Positions 12,748 to 24,800 of a DNA stretch of 48,534 bases are shown here, one piece after another. The first letter of the stretch is position 1; the number at the start of each line of letters is the position of its first letter. The notes beneath the pieces are model-generated. The model was not told where the DNA came from. It ran no database searches and was given only the letters and a program-made list of their open reading frames with translations. This stretch comes from a virus. The stretch is from the IMG/VR virus record IMGVR_UViG_3300003859_000001, positions 1 through 48,534 of that record. The stretch is one strand, 5' to 3'. Both the position numbers and the translations under genes were made by a program.

Positions 12748-14529
12748 ATGGCAGATTATGATGTCAAGGCTTTCGAGAGCATTAAAGAACACGTAAGGGA
12801 TATGGAGACAGCTGATGTAAAGCGTAATGATCTGTATGCGAAGATGGATGCGCTCTACTGGATGGTCTGGAAAGAAGAGTCGGATGTCACGAAGCAGATG
12901 CGAAATGTTAAGGTGACACGCTCTCCACTGGCAAGGAACTCTATTATTGGGGCAATGAGGTTGTTGACTGCATCGGACCCTGTTATCGAGGTGCCGAAGG
13001 ATATCAATGATCCATTAGCGGTACAGGAGTCCTCGAAGCTAGAGAAGTGGATGAAAGCAACTTGGTTTGAGTCTGGCAGGGTTTCAGGCGATCCGTTGCA
13101 TTATGACATTTGTAGATCAGCTTTGTTATATTCAGAGGTGGTTATTGCGATCAACTCTACGAAGAGCATGGCTAAACTTTCCACCATTCCGGCAGTGAAA
13201 CGCAGGATGGAGGATATCGCAAGGAGAACACCTTATCTGTTTGAGGTTTGGTCGCCAAAGGGGTGTAATACGGAGAGAGATAACTTTGGTGTGATCGCTT
13301 TCCACAGGAAGATAGTTACGACTGCAGGACATATCGAGGATGTTTACGGTAAGGATGGGGAAGCTGCACTTATCTCGAATACGAATAAAAGGACATACAG
13401 CCGATCCGATCCTGTCACCTTGCATATTTATTATGATCTTCGTGATGTTTGTATTTATCTTGATGGGTGTGACAGGGAAGTGAAGTTTGAAGAGCATGGG
13501 TTGCCTTTCATACCGATTGTGTCACAGACGGTTGAAGGAAGTTCTTTATTCAAGGGAAGCGATTATCCTACCCAGGAACCATTTTTATATACGCTCGATC
13601 AGACCGAACTTGTAGAACGGCAGAACCTGATGCTTACCACGCTCTACACGATGTTCTTCTCTATTGGTTCAAACCCGATGTTTGTAGATTACACGATCAA
13701 TCCAGAGGATGCTCCTGTTGCAAACTTTGATGTGCCAGGAGGCGTTATTCACTACAGGGTTGGTGAGAGGCGAGAGCCGATGGCAAGGCAGGTGATCGAT
13801 CCTACGCTCATGCAAGGTTGGGAGATATCACAGGACCTGGAAGCACAGAGCACGATTTATAAGCAGACATTGGGAGAGCCACTTGGTTCCAATGCTCCTT
13901 ATTCGATGGTGGCTTTACTATCCCAAAGCGGTAGACTGCCACTTATAGCAGCACAGAGAAAGACAGGTTGTGCTATTGCAGAAGCACTGGAGATCGCAGC
14001 GAAATGGGCGAAGCATGACGGCGTAAACACAACGGCTAAATACCAGACGTTATCCGCAGAACTGAGCCCTGCTGATATTCCAGAAGATGTGAATGTGAAA
14101 GTATTCCTTGAGATCGAGATGCCAACGGATAAGCTACAGGCAGCCAATGCAGCGAATATGCTTGCACAAGGCGATAATCCACTGGTATCGAAAGAATGGG
14201 CGAGGCAGTCCGTTCTCAATATTGGTCAATCAGAGGATATGGATCGGGCTATCTGGAACGAGAAGGCAACCGAGATCATGTTCCAGCAATGGATGTACGA
14301 GCAGGCAGCGAAGCTTGCTCAAGCGAAACAGATGGCAATGGAGCCTGGAATGGCTTCTGGTATGCCAGGGATGCAGGGAGGTCAAGCTCCAATGGGTCCA
14401 CCGCCAATGATGCCTGGATCGCCACAGATGGGTACGCCTCCGCAACCGCCATCACCAGAGCAGGTTGAACCGGAAGAACCGATGATGCCAATGCCACCCA
14501 TACAACCACCGATGATGCCGAGAGGTTAA
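12748..14529 (+). CDS. Portal protein
   Basis: The protein has 593 residues and directly follows terL. The order of a helical N-terminus, a central alpha/beta region (residues ~150-330), a conserved-looking helical stem (~390-520) and a Pro/Met/Gly-rich flexible tail (~530-593) fits phage portals. Portals form the 12-subunit ring through which DNA enters and leaves, and which binds TerL and the neck. Identification rests on position, length and general architecture. CTGGAG upstream of the ATG serves as SD. The Pro/Met-rich tail is unusual and may be disordered. Confidence 0.75.
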   Translation: MADYDVKAFESIKEHVRDMETADVKRNDLYAKMDALYWMVWKEESDVTKQMRNVKVTRSPLARNSIIGAMRLLTASDPVIEVPKDINDPLAVQESSKLEKWMKATWFESGRVSGDPLHYDICRSALLYSEVVIAINSTKSMAKLSTIPAVKRRMEDIARRTPYLFEVWSPKGCNTERDNFGVIAFHRKIVTTAGHIEDVYGKDGEAALISNTNKRTYSRSDPVTLHIYYDLRDVCIYLDGCDREVKFEEHGLPFIPIVSQTVEGSSLFKGSDYPTQEPFLYTLDQTELVERQNLMLTTLYTMFFSIGSNPMFVDYTINPEDAPVANFDVPGGVIHYRVGERREPMARQVIDPTLMQGWEISQDLEAQSTIYKQTLGEPLGSNAPYSMVALLSQSGRLPLIAAQRKTGCAIAEALEIAAKWAKHDGVNTTAKYQTLSAELSPADIPEDVNVKVFLEIEMPTDKLQAANAANMLAQGDNPLVSKEWARQSVLNIGQSEDMDRAIWNEKATEIMFQQWMYEQAAKLAQAKQMAMEPGMASGMPGMQGGQAPMGPPPMMPGSPQMGTPPQPPSPEQVEPEEPMMPMPPIQPPMMPRG

Positions 14530-14530
14530 T

Positions 14531-14752
14531 ATGGCACTTGATATTGCAGACGCAGAAGATAGTTTCTTATATGGATTTTCAGAGTTCCAGAAATGGCTGA
14601 CCGAGTTTGAGGCTCGCTGGAGAGTTCCTGATGAGTTGTTGTATATGGGTGCAGCCGTCAAGGACGCAGGATTTGAGGGTATGCTCGAAAATCCAGGTGC
14701 TGTTATGAGATTAGACGAACTGGTAAAGAGAATGACCGGAAGGGAGAAATAA
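14531..14752 (+). CDS. Hypothetical protein, 73 aa
   Basis: Starts one base after the portal stop, with GAGAGG upstream. Acidic and helical (FSEFQKWLTEFEARW). Probably a small head-associated protein by position. No family recognised. Confidence 0.65.
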   Translation: MALDIADAEDSFLYGFSEFQKWLTEFEARWRVPDELLYMGAAVKDAGFEGMLENPGAVMRLDELVKRMTGREK

Positions 14753-14753
14753 T

Positions 14754-15716
14754 ATGCCACCATTAAAATACCGAGGCGTAAGGGCTGTAAAAAGATACAA
14801 GCCTAAGACCCCTGCAACAAGAAGGGCAGTTCCCCAAACCGATGAACGGCAGGAAGCTGTAAGCGCATACAGGCAACGCAATGTCCAGCCAGCTGTATAT
14901 CCACCCTACAAGAGCAAACTAGTCAACCAGGACTTGAACAGGCTGATGATGACTAGCGTAAGTAGGCAGCTTGAGAACAAAAGTCCATACGATAATTACA
15001 ATGCACAGAGGGTCGAATACGGCAAGGAACAACAGAGACGGCAATCTCCGGCTTATTGGGCTGAGAAAGAGAACAGGGCTACGCCCTGGTACTACAAGGA
15101 GATACCAAGTCCACAACGATTATGGAACAAGCTGATGTGGTATTCGGCGGGTGGTGACAGACCTCCAGGGATGGGCGAGTTATACAGGTATCCGAGGGAA
15201 CCACAGACATACTACCCATATTTCAATCCATATATGCCACCAGGATCAAATGCGAACCTTGATGTACGCAACACTGCAGTGCAGGAATACTTGCAGAGAT
15301 ACAGTGCGAATAATTTCAGAGGACCAACGAGGGTGAATTACACTCCCGTAGCAGGAGTTGACGAGGCTGGCAAACCCAAGTTCTTGAAGCAACAAGGTAA
15401 GAGCGGTCCGAATATACCCAAGACTACGGGGGTTCTTGAAGAGAAGCCTTACAAGGAACCGCCTGTAACTGAGTATGGTGGTGGAGGTGGAGGTGGTGGA
15501 TATTACCCTGGTGGAGGTGGTGGAGGAACCGATTATGGTTATGCGGGAAGCCCATTTGCAGAATACCAGAAGGGTTACACATCCAGACCATACGAGCCGA
15601 ATTATGTAAGACCAGCTTTCCGATCACCAGGAACTGGAGCATCGAATTATTACAACAATCCACAGACGGTTTATGGAGCACGATGGCAGCAACTGCTGAC
15701 CAGCTGGAGGATTTAG
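14754..15716 (+). CDS. Hypothetical Tyr/Pro/Gly-rich protein, 320 aa
   Basis: Low-complexity protein rich in Tyr, Pro, Arg and Gly, with two glycine runs near residue 240-260. The N-terminus (basic, then DERQEAV-x3-R-x-R-x-V-x-P) resembles the N-terminus of the giant protein that follows (DERQEAIQEYKGRGIKP), so the two share an N-terminal module. It may be a disordered virion component or internal protein. GGGAG upstream of the ATG. Confidence 0.7.
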   Translation: MPPLKYRGVRAVKRYKPKTPATRRAVPQTDERQEAVSAYRQRNVQPAVYPPYKSKLVNQDLNRLMMTSVSRQLENKSPYDNYNAQRVEYGKEQQRRQSPAYWAEKENRATPWYYKEIPSPQRLWNKLMWYSAGGDRPPGMGELYRYPREPQTYYPYFNPYMPPGSNANLDVRNTAVQEYLQRYSANNFRGPTRVNYTPVAGVDEAGKPKFLKQQGKSGPNIPKTTGVLEEKPYKEPPVTEYGGGGGGGGYYPGGGGGGTDYGYAGSPFAEYQKGYTSRPYEPNYVRPAFRSPGTGASNYYNNPQTVYGARWQQLLTSWRI

Positions 15717-15717
15717 T

Positions 15718-15849
15718 ATGCCATTCAAATCAAAAAAACAAATGCGGTACTTAGCCTGGAAGAAGCCCGAAGTATTCAAGAGGTGGAAAAGAAAGTACGG
15801 TATCCCGAAGAAGTTCAGGAAGAAGAGCAATGGCAGTAAAGGTAAGTAA
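15718..15849 (+). CDS. Small basic phage protein, 43 aa
   Basis: Starts one base after the preceding stop. The sequence (MPFKSKKQMRYLAWKKPE then KRWKRKYGIP) resembles a very short basic protein type found in many phages, beginning M-P-F-K-S and ending with W-x-x-x-Y-G. More than a third of the residues are Lys or Arg. It overlaps the start of the giant gene by 20 bases. Likely DNA- or head-associated, function unproven. Confidence 0.65.
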   Translation: MPFKSKKQMRYLAWKKPEVFKRWKRKYGIPKKFRKKSNGSKGK

Positions 15850-18800
15850 ATACAAGCGTCCTGTAGCTGTAAGACAACCTGTTGTCCAGAACGTGGTTGG
15901 ACCAGCACGCAGGCAACCGTTTAGGAATTACAGGAAACCCGCTCCAGCCATACCGGACGAGAGGCAGGAGGCGATACAAGAATATAAGGGCAGGGGGATA
16001 AAGCCAGTAAGGACAGCACCTAAACCGTCAACAATACCGCCTCCAGTATCAACACCCGCTCCGGTTCAGACAACTGCACCAGTCACAAGCCCTATGCCAG
16101 TACCTGCTGGACCAGGGGCTGTAGCTCCGTCTCCAGGTGAGGTTATCGGTCAGACTACGATACCTACCTCGACTATATCTGGTATTCCTATTCCACAGGT
16201 GCAGTCCAGTTATGGCTATGGTCCAGACCTTGTAGACTTTGTTCGTAAGATTACTGGTATCCAGATGATTGACACGCAGTCTGGAACCGAGATCAAGGGA
16301 TGGAAACCCAGGAAATCGGGTGATCCTATCGACTGGTATATGCCTGGATACAATGCGGAGAACAACCCATTTGAGTTCAACCCTGGATACGAGCCATCGT
16401 TTTGGGAGGACCCACGCAACGTTGCAATGATCTATCATGGCGCTATTGGATTGAACAATGTCCAGTGGGCTGATAAAGACTTCCTGCAGGCTGCCTATGA
16501 TTATTTCAAGTTAGCGAATGGTAATGACGACTGGACGAGTTGGAAGTTCCTTGCTTCAGGCGATCCGGCAAGACAGTTCCTGCAGTCTGGAGAACCACCT
16601 CCGCTCGATTATGTTCTGACACCAAAGCAGTATCAGAATTATCTACTCAATGCGCTCTATGCTACACCCATCGAAGAGCGTGACCCTGAACTGATATTGA
16701 GACTTACACCAGAATACAGGTTCGCACTTGACTATGAAAAATATGTGAAGATGCACCAGGAATGGGCGTTAGCGAATACACCCGACTGGATGGCATTAGC
16801 CAAGTCATTGACGACTGATCCGGCAATTACTGGTGCGTTACAGATGGGTGCTCTTGGTGCGTTTACTCTGAACCCGATGATCGCTTTATACATGGGTGGG
16901 TTTGGTTATTTGACAGGTGCAGCATCGAAGATCGAGGATCCCCTATTGCGTAACACTGCCAGTGGTGCAGCCCTGGGAGGTATGTTTGGTGGAGTATTAG
17001 GACCCTGGGGTATCGTAGGTGGAGCAGCTTTAGGCGGGTTGGCTGGTGGCGCTACTAACTTCTTATCCAGGGGTACAGAATGGGGTGGTGTCACAGGATG
17101 GAGCCTTGCTGATCAGGTGATGAAACTGATGGATATGCCAGCAGAGGGTATTGAAGCACTGATCGGCACTGGTATGCTTTTGAACTGGGCTAGTAAAGAA
17201 CCCAACCTGTATGGATCGCCAGAGGAGTTGTTGGGCGATCTTAGGTCCACGCTGCAGGCAGGCAGGTTGGCTTATACCGTAGGAGCAGTGCCAGATACCA
17301 CAGCACCATCAGGACGTAACTGGATAAACTTATTCCCTTATCTTGGTTACTTGTGGGCTTCTGCCACAGGAGACAAGGAAGAATTAGAGAAGATAAGGTT
17401 CGCAAAGCCTGGAGAGACGTTCAATCTTACAGGTGATAATCCGTTCCCTTATGCAGTGGGTGCAACTCAAGCAGCCATGATGAACGCAGCCAGGAAACGT
17501 ATTCTGGCAGGTGAGAACGTTGATCAGATATTACTTGAGTACCAGTACCTTTATGGACTATCGGGATTATCCGCAGAACTTATTGGACATATTGTGCTCG
17601 ATCCGCTGAATATAATGCCAAGAGCGGAATCAGCTGTGATACGTGGTGTCGGTCAAGCCACCGGACAACGTGCGATTGTAATGGGATGGTCTGGTAGACA
17701 GGGAATGGGTTTATTTGGTGGTTTGAAGAACTACAAGGCTCTCGTGGAAAGCGGTATGGTCGGTGTGTTCACTGAGCCATTGACGGCAATCGAGAAGAGT
17801 ATAGCTGGTTTGACAGGAAGCAATATCTCAAAGGCTCTCGATCCAGACTACAAGTACGTGAAGCTCAAGGGCGAAGGGAGTTCCCTGCAATTCGCTAATC
17901 CGATACTTCGTGCAGTAAACGATCTGATAAGTCTCACGCCAGAGTCAAAGGTGGAAGCTATTCATGTTCGTGGTATCGATGCTTACAATGGTTTGGCAGA
18001 TAGATTTAGGGGTGATGTAGACAAACTGTTGGATGCTGTTACTACGATTGGGCGTTCACCAGCAGAAGCTGCACTAAAATTCAGCACAGCTGCCTATGGC
18101 AGTCCGATAACTTATTCCCTGCAAAGGGCTATGAAGGCGTTTGTGCCATTATTGGAAGATGCAATACTAGATTATCACACAGGAGACACGGAGAGAACGC
18201 TGTTATTCAGGATCGCTGATGTGACTGGAGAAAAACCAGCTGATATTCTCAAGCGCATGGGTGATGAGAACGGAGTTCAGGGAGTGTTCGATCAGTTCGC
18301 AGTCAAGCTAACACAAAGCGATCATCCACTCGCTCCAGAGTTGTTGAGGACTATCAACACAGGAGAACTCAAGGTAGACGATTTTGCAAAGATAGGTGAG
18401 AAATTCATTGGGGATGATGCGATACCCTGGCACCCTGATGAACTCATGGTGAAGATGAGCGGTCAGTTCAACAAGAGCACAGCGGATTGGGCGATCAAAA
18501 CCTATGGTGCGAAGGAAACATCATTCGGTTTCAGGTTCGCCAACACGCTCAAGAAGGCTCAGTCGGCTTTGCTATTATCTTGGAACCCTGGATATTTCGT
18601 AAATAACACGGTCAATAACGCTGTCTCCCGTTGGGCTACACACATTTGGGGATACGCTACCAACCCGCACAGAGAGAAGTTCTATATGCGATTTGGGCGT
18701 AGGATGGCTCGTGAACGTGCAGGACTTGGGGCAGCTGCTACTGGTGTTGATATGGACTTCGTTGAAGGTCTAAAGCCAGGAGAAGCTGGAGCTAATATCG

Positions 18801-21800
18801 GCAAGCCAATGGGCGAGTTTATATCTCCAGAGGGCGAGAGAGAACTACGCAAGATTATCAACATGAATAAGGGTGCTCTTGGTCAGATAAACAGGGTACT
18901 AGATTTTGTCAATAAGCTTGGTCCGGCTACGACTGGCTCCCGTAAAGTAGAAGTATGGGAAAGTCAGAACGCTATGTACTTTGCAGCTAGACAGGCATGG
19001 CAAGCCTGGGAGAGTGGAAAACTGATCTCCCAATTACCACCCAACCTACGCAATGATATTATCCGCATGGTAGGTCCTGATGCTCCTGAGTGGTTCAGGA
19101 ACGTGCTACGCAACTCGATGAACCCCGATGAAGTTAATGCTGCACTCCTGGAGACGGCACCGAGATACGATGTGAACTCAGTCGTTGACAAGGTTGTTGC
19201 CGAAATGAATAAGGGTGTCACCGATCCGAAAAAGCTGATCAACTCAGATGCTGTGAGAGATACTCTTACCAGAGGACAGATACTTGATAACCTGAAAGCC
19301 GATCTTGAGGGAGTAACTACAGCTGCAGGTGTCAGGGATGCGTTTGCGAAGGCAAGGCAGACGATCAATGATCAAGCGGATCAGATGAACTTGAACGATC
19401 TGACTACCAGGGCAAATGAAGTTTGGGCTATGGTTGCCTCCAGCAAGTGGCTTGAACTGTTCAATATATCCAACGAAAAGAACCTGAAAGTATCAGAGTT
19501 TGAAGCGAACCATTATGTAGAGTTAGATGCTGTTCGAGCTAGAGACGATCAGATGCGTGTTGATGGTTACAGCGACAAGATGCTTTCACGTAATTGGGAT
19601 GAGGGGATGAACCAAGTCAATCGGGAGCGCCAACGTATTCGTAAATTCGAGTTGGCAGCTGATGATGGAATATACAAGGGGATGGGTCTTGGTGACGAAA
19701 AGGTAAATCTATACAACGATAAGGTCAGGGAGAGTTATACGCTTTGGGATAAGTTTTGGGAATATTCCAATAGGGAGAGACAGGCTTTCTTCAAGAAGCG
19801 CAAGGGTATGACCAGAGAAGAAAGTCAGGCAGCTTTCACTGAATGGCGTGATAAGACAAACAAGAAATACCAGCAGACCAAACGCCTTATTTATGGTTAT
19901 GAGACAAAGAACGCAGATGGAACTATCGTACACCGTCCAGGTGTAGTGGATAAAGCTAACAAGATATTCCTTGACGCAGTAAAGAACACATACGGCAAGG
20001 ACGCACACACAGTGGCAAAAGCATGGATCGAGGATACGGCTCGAATAAACCTTGAACTCGATGCCATGATGAAAGAGCAACGTGACTTGATAGATACCCT
20101 GCCACAGAACCAGAAGAGAAGGGAATGGCAGCTATTTCTGGACAACGAGTATCTTCCCAAGATGCGTGATCTTTATAACAACAACTCACAGAAGATGGTT
20201 GAGTTGTATACCAAAATAACCGGACAGAAACCGCCACCTCCACGAGAGGTTCCTGTCGTTGAGATTGGTAGAACACCGCCTCCAGGTGAACCTCCACCAC
20301 CTGGGGGTGGTCCTACACCGCCACCTGGGGGTGGACCAGTACCTACAGCACCTCCGGCACCAACGGGAGGTGGACAACCCGCTCCGACTGCACCTCCGGC
20401 ACCTACAGCACCACCAGCACCTACAACTGCACCAACACCAAAGCCAGCACCAGAAGCACCGAAGGTAGAGATAGACTACGAGCCTGCTCCACCACCGGAT
20501 ATTGAGTACGAGCCACAAGGACAGGCAGAGGGAGCACCGAGAAAATCTTCTGACGTTATCAGGGAAGATATCATCAAGACGACCAACGATATCGATCCTG
20601 AGTTCTTGCGTGGCAAGAAGATGGCAGAAGGCGTTCAGCTAACAAGGGAGGCAGCTGGTGTACAAAGCAATATCATCAAGCGCATAAACAACGCTGGTGG
20701 CATAACAGGTGTGAGTACCTTCAAAGACCTTATTGCGAATTGGGATACGGTCAAACCTGAGTACGAGCGTATCATGCGTACTCGTGCGGAGAACAAAAAG
20801 AAGGCTGCAGTTGCCAGGGAGAAGGCTCCTGCCTTCGCTCTAAAAGACCTGCCAATAGCCAGACGACTGGATTATGTCGAGGATGTTTCCTTGATGGTGA
20901 AGGCTGTTGGGAATATTTCTGCACCAGGGAAGCGTGGGATACTGATCGAAACACCAGAAGGAATTACAGCAGTATCTTCCGGCTATCCGCAGTGGTGGGG
21001 AAAGTATGGTTGGGGAAGTGCTGAATACTTCAAGATGGAGGGTGGCAAGAGGGTCAAGGTTACTGGTATAGAAGCATTTGAGCGAGCAACAACTGACCTG
21101 ATAAGGAATGGCACAGAGACACTCAAGCCCAATGGGGAGCCTTATGCCATATTCAACAGGCTACGCCATACGATTGAAGATTACGGATCGGTAAAACTAT
21201 ATACCGATGCAGAAGTTAGACCATCTGATAAGAACGCAGATTACCATCCGATTTACAGGAAATCATCTGAGGCAGCCATTGCACAGAGGGATGAGTACAA
21301 CCAGCCATTGGTTGACTTCTACAAGGCAGGTGAATTGTGGAAGGCAGGCAATCAGGATGATGCAGCGAGGCTGATCGAAGAAGTCCTAGACGCACAGCCA
21401 GAAATACTTGGCAGGCTGAACGATGCTGATATGGCTGAAATATTTGGAAGTGTCGATGAGGCAGGTAAGGCTTTCAACCATGAGACACAACAGGTTGCTA
21501 AAGATGCTGGAATTGTTGTTGATGTTGGTAATCTCGAAGGAAAACCATTAACTCTTGATGAATACTTGGCAAGCGATATCAGAAGGACAAGAGAGAGTTC
21601 TGTATTATCTGATGTCGAAAGCGCAGTAAATAGACTTGGCAGAGACAAACTGGAACAGATCGGTTTTATTAAAGCTGGAGAAACTATTCAACAATGGTTG
21701 AAGAGGGAAGCACAACAGACGGCGACCTGGGAAAGAGGTGTTGGTAAGGCTCGTAACCGCAGAGTAGGACAGACTGCAATAGAGAAATGGAGCAAACCAC

Positions 21801-24800
21801 TCGATATATTCAAGGATGCCGTTGGAGAAAAAGCACTGAGGAAATCAGTGTTGGAATATATACGGGGGGATAAAAACGGCTGGCTTCTGAAAGGCGAGGG
21901 ATTTGACAATCCAGAAATACATACTCCAGCAAAGTATGAGCAGATGAAAGTTACAACTCCAGAAGTCGCAGATGCACTCAAGGCAGCCAACGAAGAGATA
22001 GCCACTCTAAAGGCAGAAGTAGAACGCAGGGTACAGATGGCAGGCTACGATAAACTCACTGGATTGCCTATATACAGCGAACATCCAAGAGCAGCAATAG
22101 CAGGCGGTTTTGCCTTTATAGATATGGCAGGATTGAAGTATCTAAATGATCAACACGGTCATGCAGCTGGTGATGCACTTCTGTTTGCGGTAGCAGACAT
22201 TGCCCGTAAAAATAATATTCCGATATACAGGGTCGGCACATCTGGTGATGAGTTTGTGATTGCAGTCGAATCGCCCGATATCGCTGCCACTTATGCGTCA
22301 TTCTTGAATAGAGAATTGAAACAATCGCCCGTTCTGGTACAGAAACCAGACGGAAGCTACACCATGATCTATGGTTATGGAATTAGATATGGAATTGGAG
22401 ATACTTATGCTAAAGCAGATCACTCCCAAAACATTGTCAGAACAGAGTTCTACGCCAACCACCCCGAAACCCAAAGATACCTCGCAGACCATCCAGGCGA
22501 CATCTCCGGTGCCATCACGGTTGCGCGATCCTCGCTATTCCCTGGGTCTAAGGTCGTGGACATCCCTGCCGGAAGGATCGAAGGTGATTGGGTATCTCCC
22601 GCGAGACAGCAAAGCGTATCAGAACTTGATGCAGCTAATCAAGGACCAGAACGAGAATACAGGATCGCAGTTGCCAGAGCAGAATACCGAGACAGGTTCC
22701 AAGAGTACGTCAGAACCCAAACCGATCCAGACCAACCAACCCCCTACTCAGGAGAACTCGAACCAGCCCCCGAACAACCAAGAGAAATAAATCCAGGTCC
22801 ACTGTACGATTACCTGAAAGATAAGCCAGGGTTCGTGCAGGAGGATATGGAACGCACCCTGAATAACGCCTTAGAAAGCAGGCTACTCGTATTGAAGGGT
22901 GATGATCCACTACGTTGGGAAGCCTACCAGGAGTTAGCCAGACAATCCGGTTGGGAACTGGATGATTACGAGTTGGGTGCGGATACGGGTGTTTCGAGCG
23001 GGAGGATAAGACGACTTCCAGAAGCAGCCATTGGTGCTGGTAATCTCACAAAAGTAGGTGATATTGCTGGTGATAAATTCCGTGTTTTCTTTTTTGATAG
23101 GCAGGTAGGTAGCGAGTCATACGTCAACCGCCAGGTGTTGGAAAAACTAGACCCAAATAAGAAAAACTGGAGGACTGTTGGCAATCGGATAGAAAAGACT
23201 GCCAACGTAGAACGCATAGAGGATGCTAATGGAAATGTGATATTTAGCAGAGAAGGCAAACCTGGAAAAACGTTAGTTGAAGTATTTACAGATGTTGGCT
23301 TAGAGAACGAGTTGAACCCAATTCAGATGCCATTGGCAGAAGATATTGTGCCTGTGAATAAGATATACACTGGACAAGCGAGTATGTTTTCTGAAAATGC
23401 TTATATCCAGATCGCAGGCTTTAGGCACCCACTAGACACGATTGTTACTATCGATGGTAGGCGAGGGAAGATTACTGGCACAGATGTAGTCGATAAACAA
23501 AGACTTTACAACATCGAGTACGAGGATACTCCAGGCTTTACATCACAGGTTGGCGAGAAGATTGTCGATGCAGCAATGGAATCTGATGCAGTGACAAAGA
23601 TACTCAGGCTCGGCTATGCGATCAGACCAAACGAAATGGATATGATCATCAACGATGAAAAGATCGTTGAGATCGTCTACAAGGTTGGAACAGATGAGGA
23701 GATAGCATACCGTCCTGATTGGAGTAAGGACCCAACTTCTAATGGCAATTACCTGCTAGGGTTTGATCCGCATACTCACGATATTGTTTATATAACTAGC
23801 AGCGGAAAGGTAAAGACAACCAAGACGATTGGTGGTGCTTCACAGGATATCTTCTACCTGAACGGCAGGAAGTATATATTTGTTGAGAGCACATCTGATG
23901 GTGGTGCATTAGCCAAGACTACATCCGGCGTGAATATATCGCTTTCTAAAGAACAGATGGATAAGGCTACAAGAGAAGTACCTGTTCCTCCCGCTCCGGT
24001 TATACCCCCGAAAGGTCCATCAGGCGAAGAACTAGCACCAATGCCTAAGATGCGTAGACTTGAGAATATTCGCCAAGATACGATATGGATACTCGAAGGT
24101 AAAACAAAGTTTGAGGAGTATAAGCCAAAGTCAAGGGAAGCACTTAAAAAATATGTTGATGCAGCTATAAAAGCAGTCGATGAAGGAACGGGAACACCTG
24201 AATATTTGGATTTCTGGCGACCACTCGTAGAGAATTATAAAAGGCAACAGGCAGAACCAGCTGCAGCGGAAGTAGTACCTCCAGCTGCAGGTGGTGCAGG
24301 AGCGGAAGAACCACCTCCACCCCCACCAACCAATATCATTGGAGAGGAACCAGAACCACCTCCACCATTGGGTGGCTCGAATGAAATAGTCGGAGACATT
24401 CCACCAGGGGTAGTGAGTAATATCAACCCTGTGGAGTTCCGTTCTGAGTTGGAAGGCGATCTGTGGAAGAAGTCAACTGAGCCGATGGTAAACGCAATGG
24501 AAGAAAGGCTCACTACAGATGGTCCAACAGAAGGATACAAGATACCAGGAGAATTAATGCCGGAAGTGAATAAGTATCTCAGGCAGGTTTACGGAGATAT
24601 GGAAACGGCAAAAGCATACACAACAGCCTACGCAAACTCGATGCGAGATTATGCGCTCCTGAATTACTCAATGCGTAGGGGCATCGATAATTGGGCGAAT
24701 ATCGTTTATCCATACCAGTTCTGGTACACGCGTACCGCCATGAATTGGGCTATGCGTGCGTTTGACCGTCCAGCTTGGTATGCCAATTATTATCGGTTCC

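Noticed and set aside
20259-20468. 69-codon frame rich in His/Leu/Gln within the giant gene
   Set aside because: It is the +1 reading of the Pro-rich linker; composition explains it.
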